Source: Halovibrio variabilis (lineage in GTDB: Bacteria; Pseudomonadota; Gammaproteobacteria; Pseudomonadales; Halomonadaceae). Taken from it: DNA of 64,000 nt. Shown here piece by piece: positions 63,156 to 64,000 of this stretch. The translations under genes and the position numbers were made by a program. Position 1 is the first letter of the stretch. Each line of letters begins with the position of its first letter. Under the pieces are notes generated by a model. That model was not told the DNA's origin, made no database searches, and saw nothing but the letters and a program-made list of their open reading frames with translations. Location: NCBI RefSeq assembly GCF_007991175.1, contig NZ_BJXV01000009.1:62001-126000 (forward strand), read 5' to 3'.

Positions 63156-64000
63156 AGCTCATTAAACGCTTGTAGCGACGCTCCAGCAGTGCGTCGGTGT
63201 CCATCGCCTGCAAACGTTCAAGGCTCGCTGACAGGGCTTCTTTAACCCGCTCAGCGGTCGTCAGCGGGTGGCGATGGGACCCGCCTAGCGGCTCTTTGAT
63301 CAGCGAATCGACAAACCCCAGCTCTTTTAAACGCTCGGCGGTAATCCCCATGGCCTGGGCCGCTTCGGAAGCTTTTTCAGCGCTTTTCCACAGAATTGAG
63401 GCGCAGCCTTCCGGCGAGATCACCGAGTAGGTGGAGTACTGCAGCATTTGCAGTTCGTCGCACACGCCAATCGCCAACGCCCCGCCGGAGCCGCCTTCGC
63501 CCACCACCGTCGAGATAATCGGCGTTTTCAGGCGCGACATCACCGCCAGGTTGTAGGCGATGGCCTCTGACTGACCGCGCTCTTCGGCGTCGATGCCGGG
63601 GTAGGCGCCCGGCGTGTCGATAAAGGTCAGCACCGGCATTTTAAATCGCTCGGCCATTTCCATCAGGCGACACGCTTTACGGTAGCCTTCAGGGCGTGGC
63701 ATGCCGAAGTTACGGCGCACTTTCTCTTTGACGTCGCGGCCTTTTTGGTGGCCAATGACCATCACCGGGGCATCGTTCAAGCGGGCAATCCCGCCCACCA
63801 ACGCCGCATCATCGGCGAAGTTGCGGTCACCGTGAAGTTCATCAAAGTCGGTGAACACGTGCTCAAGGTAGTCCAGCGTATAGGGCCGCTGGGGGTGCCG
63901 TGAAATCTGCGAAACCTGCCAGGGAGTCAAATCCTTGAAGATCGATTCCGTCAGCTTGCGGCTCTTCTCTTCCAGCCGAGCAATCTCGTCGGAAAGGTTG
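63136..64000 (-). CDS. accA: Acetyl-CoA carboxylase carboxyltransferase alpha subunit, N-terminus cut
   Basis: The frame runs off the right edge; about 288 residues are visible and only the first ~30 are missing. The text at the edge reads [20 protein letters not shown] then [20 protein letters not shown], typical AccA. Active-site parts include [40 protein letters not shown] and [17 protein letters not shown]. With AccD it transfers the carboxyl group from biotin to acetyl-CoA, making malonyl-CoA for fatty acids. Its 3' end overlaps tilS by 20 nt. Confidence 0.95.
   Translation of the reverse strand, partial: NLSDEIARLEEKSRKLTESIFKDLTPWQVSQISRHPQRPYTLDYLEHVFTDFDELHGDRNFADDAALVGGIARLNDAPVMVIGHQKGRDVKEKVRRNFGMPRPEGYRKACRLMEMAERFKMPVLTFIDTPGAYPGIDAEERGQSEAIAYNLAVMSRLKTPIISTVVGEGGSGGALAIGVCDELQMLQYSTYSVISPEGCASILWKSAEKASEAAQAMGITAERLKELGFVDSLIKEPLGGSHRHPLTTAERVKEALSASLERLQAMDTDALLERRYKRLMSYGAPTA

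Overview
The window reads as a chromosomal segment of a halophilic gammaproteobacterium, most probably Halomonadaceae (Halomonas or a relative). That placement is an inference from gene order and protein style: pepA/holC/valS, ubiD-fre next to rho, accA-tilS, lptFG divergent from pepA, a TIGR03643 protein and an ethanolamine locus with EutR. No rRNA, tRNA, CRISPR array, prophage or insertion sequence was recognised.

Layout. 0-1.6 kb: start of an ethanolamine utilisation locus (eutB, cut by the window edge, divergent from eutR). 1.6-7.3 kb: a double-GAF GGDEF/EAL protein, an AT-rich stretch with a small XRE regulator, a methyltransferase, a PepSY membrane protein and a TIGR03643 protein. 7.4-9.7 kb: a three-gene defence/toxin-antitoxin operon with two different DarT-like ADP-ribosyltransferases in front of one DarG macrodomain antitoxin. 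10-16 kb: a COG0523 zinc GTPase behind a Zur-like operator, a RecQ-type helicase, an overlapping DUF1653/tcdA/truC operon, and periplasmic Cu,Zn superoxide dismutase. 16-20 kb: iron storage (bfr, bfd), an RDD protein and lptFG. 20-31 kb: pepA, ilvE, holC, a SWIM-SNF2 helicase, an MFS transporter and valS; extra genes separate pepA, holC and valS. 31-41 kb: a ZIP transporter, then one long co-directional cluster: small-molecule kinase-like protein, YnjBCD-type ABC importer, two TIGR04282/04283 glycosyltransferase-like proteins, a TVP38-disulfide-oxidoreductase fusion, and a FAD oxidoreductase like the N-terminal half of SelD fusions. Its substrate is unknown.

42.3-51.2 kb looks like an accessory segment. 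It is bounded by two copies of a ~105-120 bp intergenic repeat in inverted orientation, each reading outward, and carries a cation exchanger, a plant-type glutamate-cysteine ligase, a Tat-exported aldo/keto reductase, a DUF72 protein, DNA ligase D (no Ku nearby), a truncated YqaE/Pmp3 remnant and a DUF2267 protein: a stress and DNA-repair theme.

51.2-64 kb returns to backbone: DUF411, DUF457, an MliC-like lipoprotein, DUF3087, DAHP synthase, an unannotated 42-residue membrane protein, fre, ubiD, rho, ppx, tilS and accA (N-terminus cut by the window end). The DAHP synthase gene has an elaborate leader: a 42-codon peptide with an aromatic cluster (YYGYWF), two terminator-like hairpins, then a 57-codon frame with a second aromatic cluster (GYGYSWRF) ending 2 nt before the enzyme's start. 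This is a strong candidate for aromatic-amino-acid attenuation. Short degenerate tandem repeats with a 13-bp period occur at three separate intergenic sites, and a 15-bp one at a fourth.
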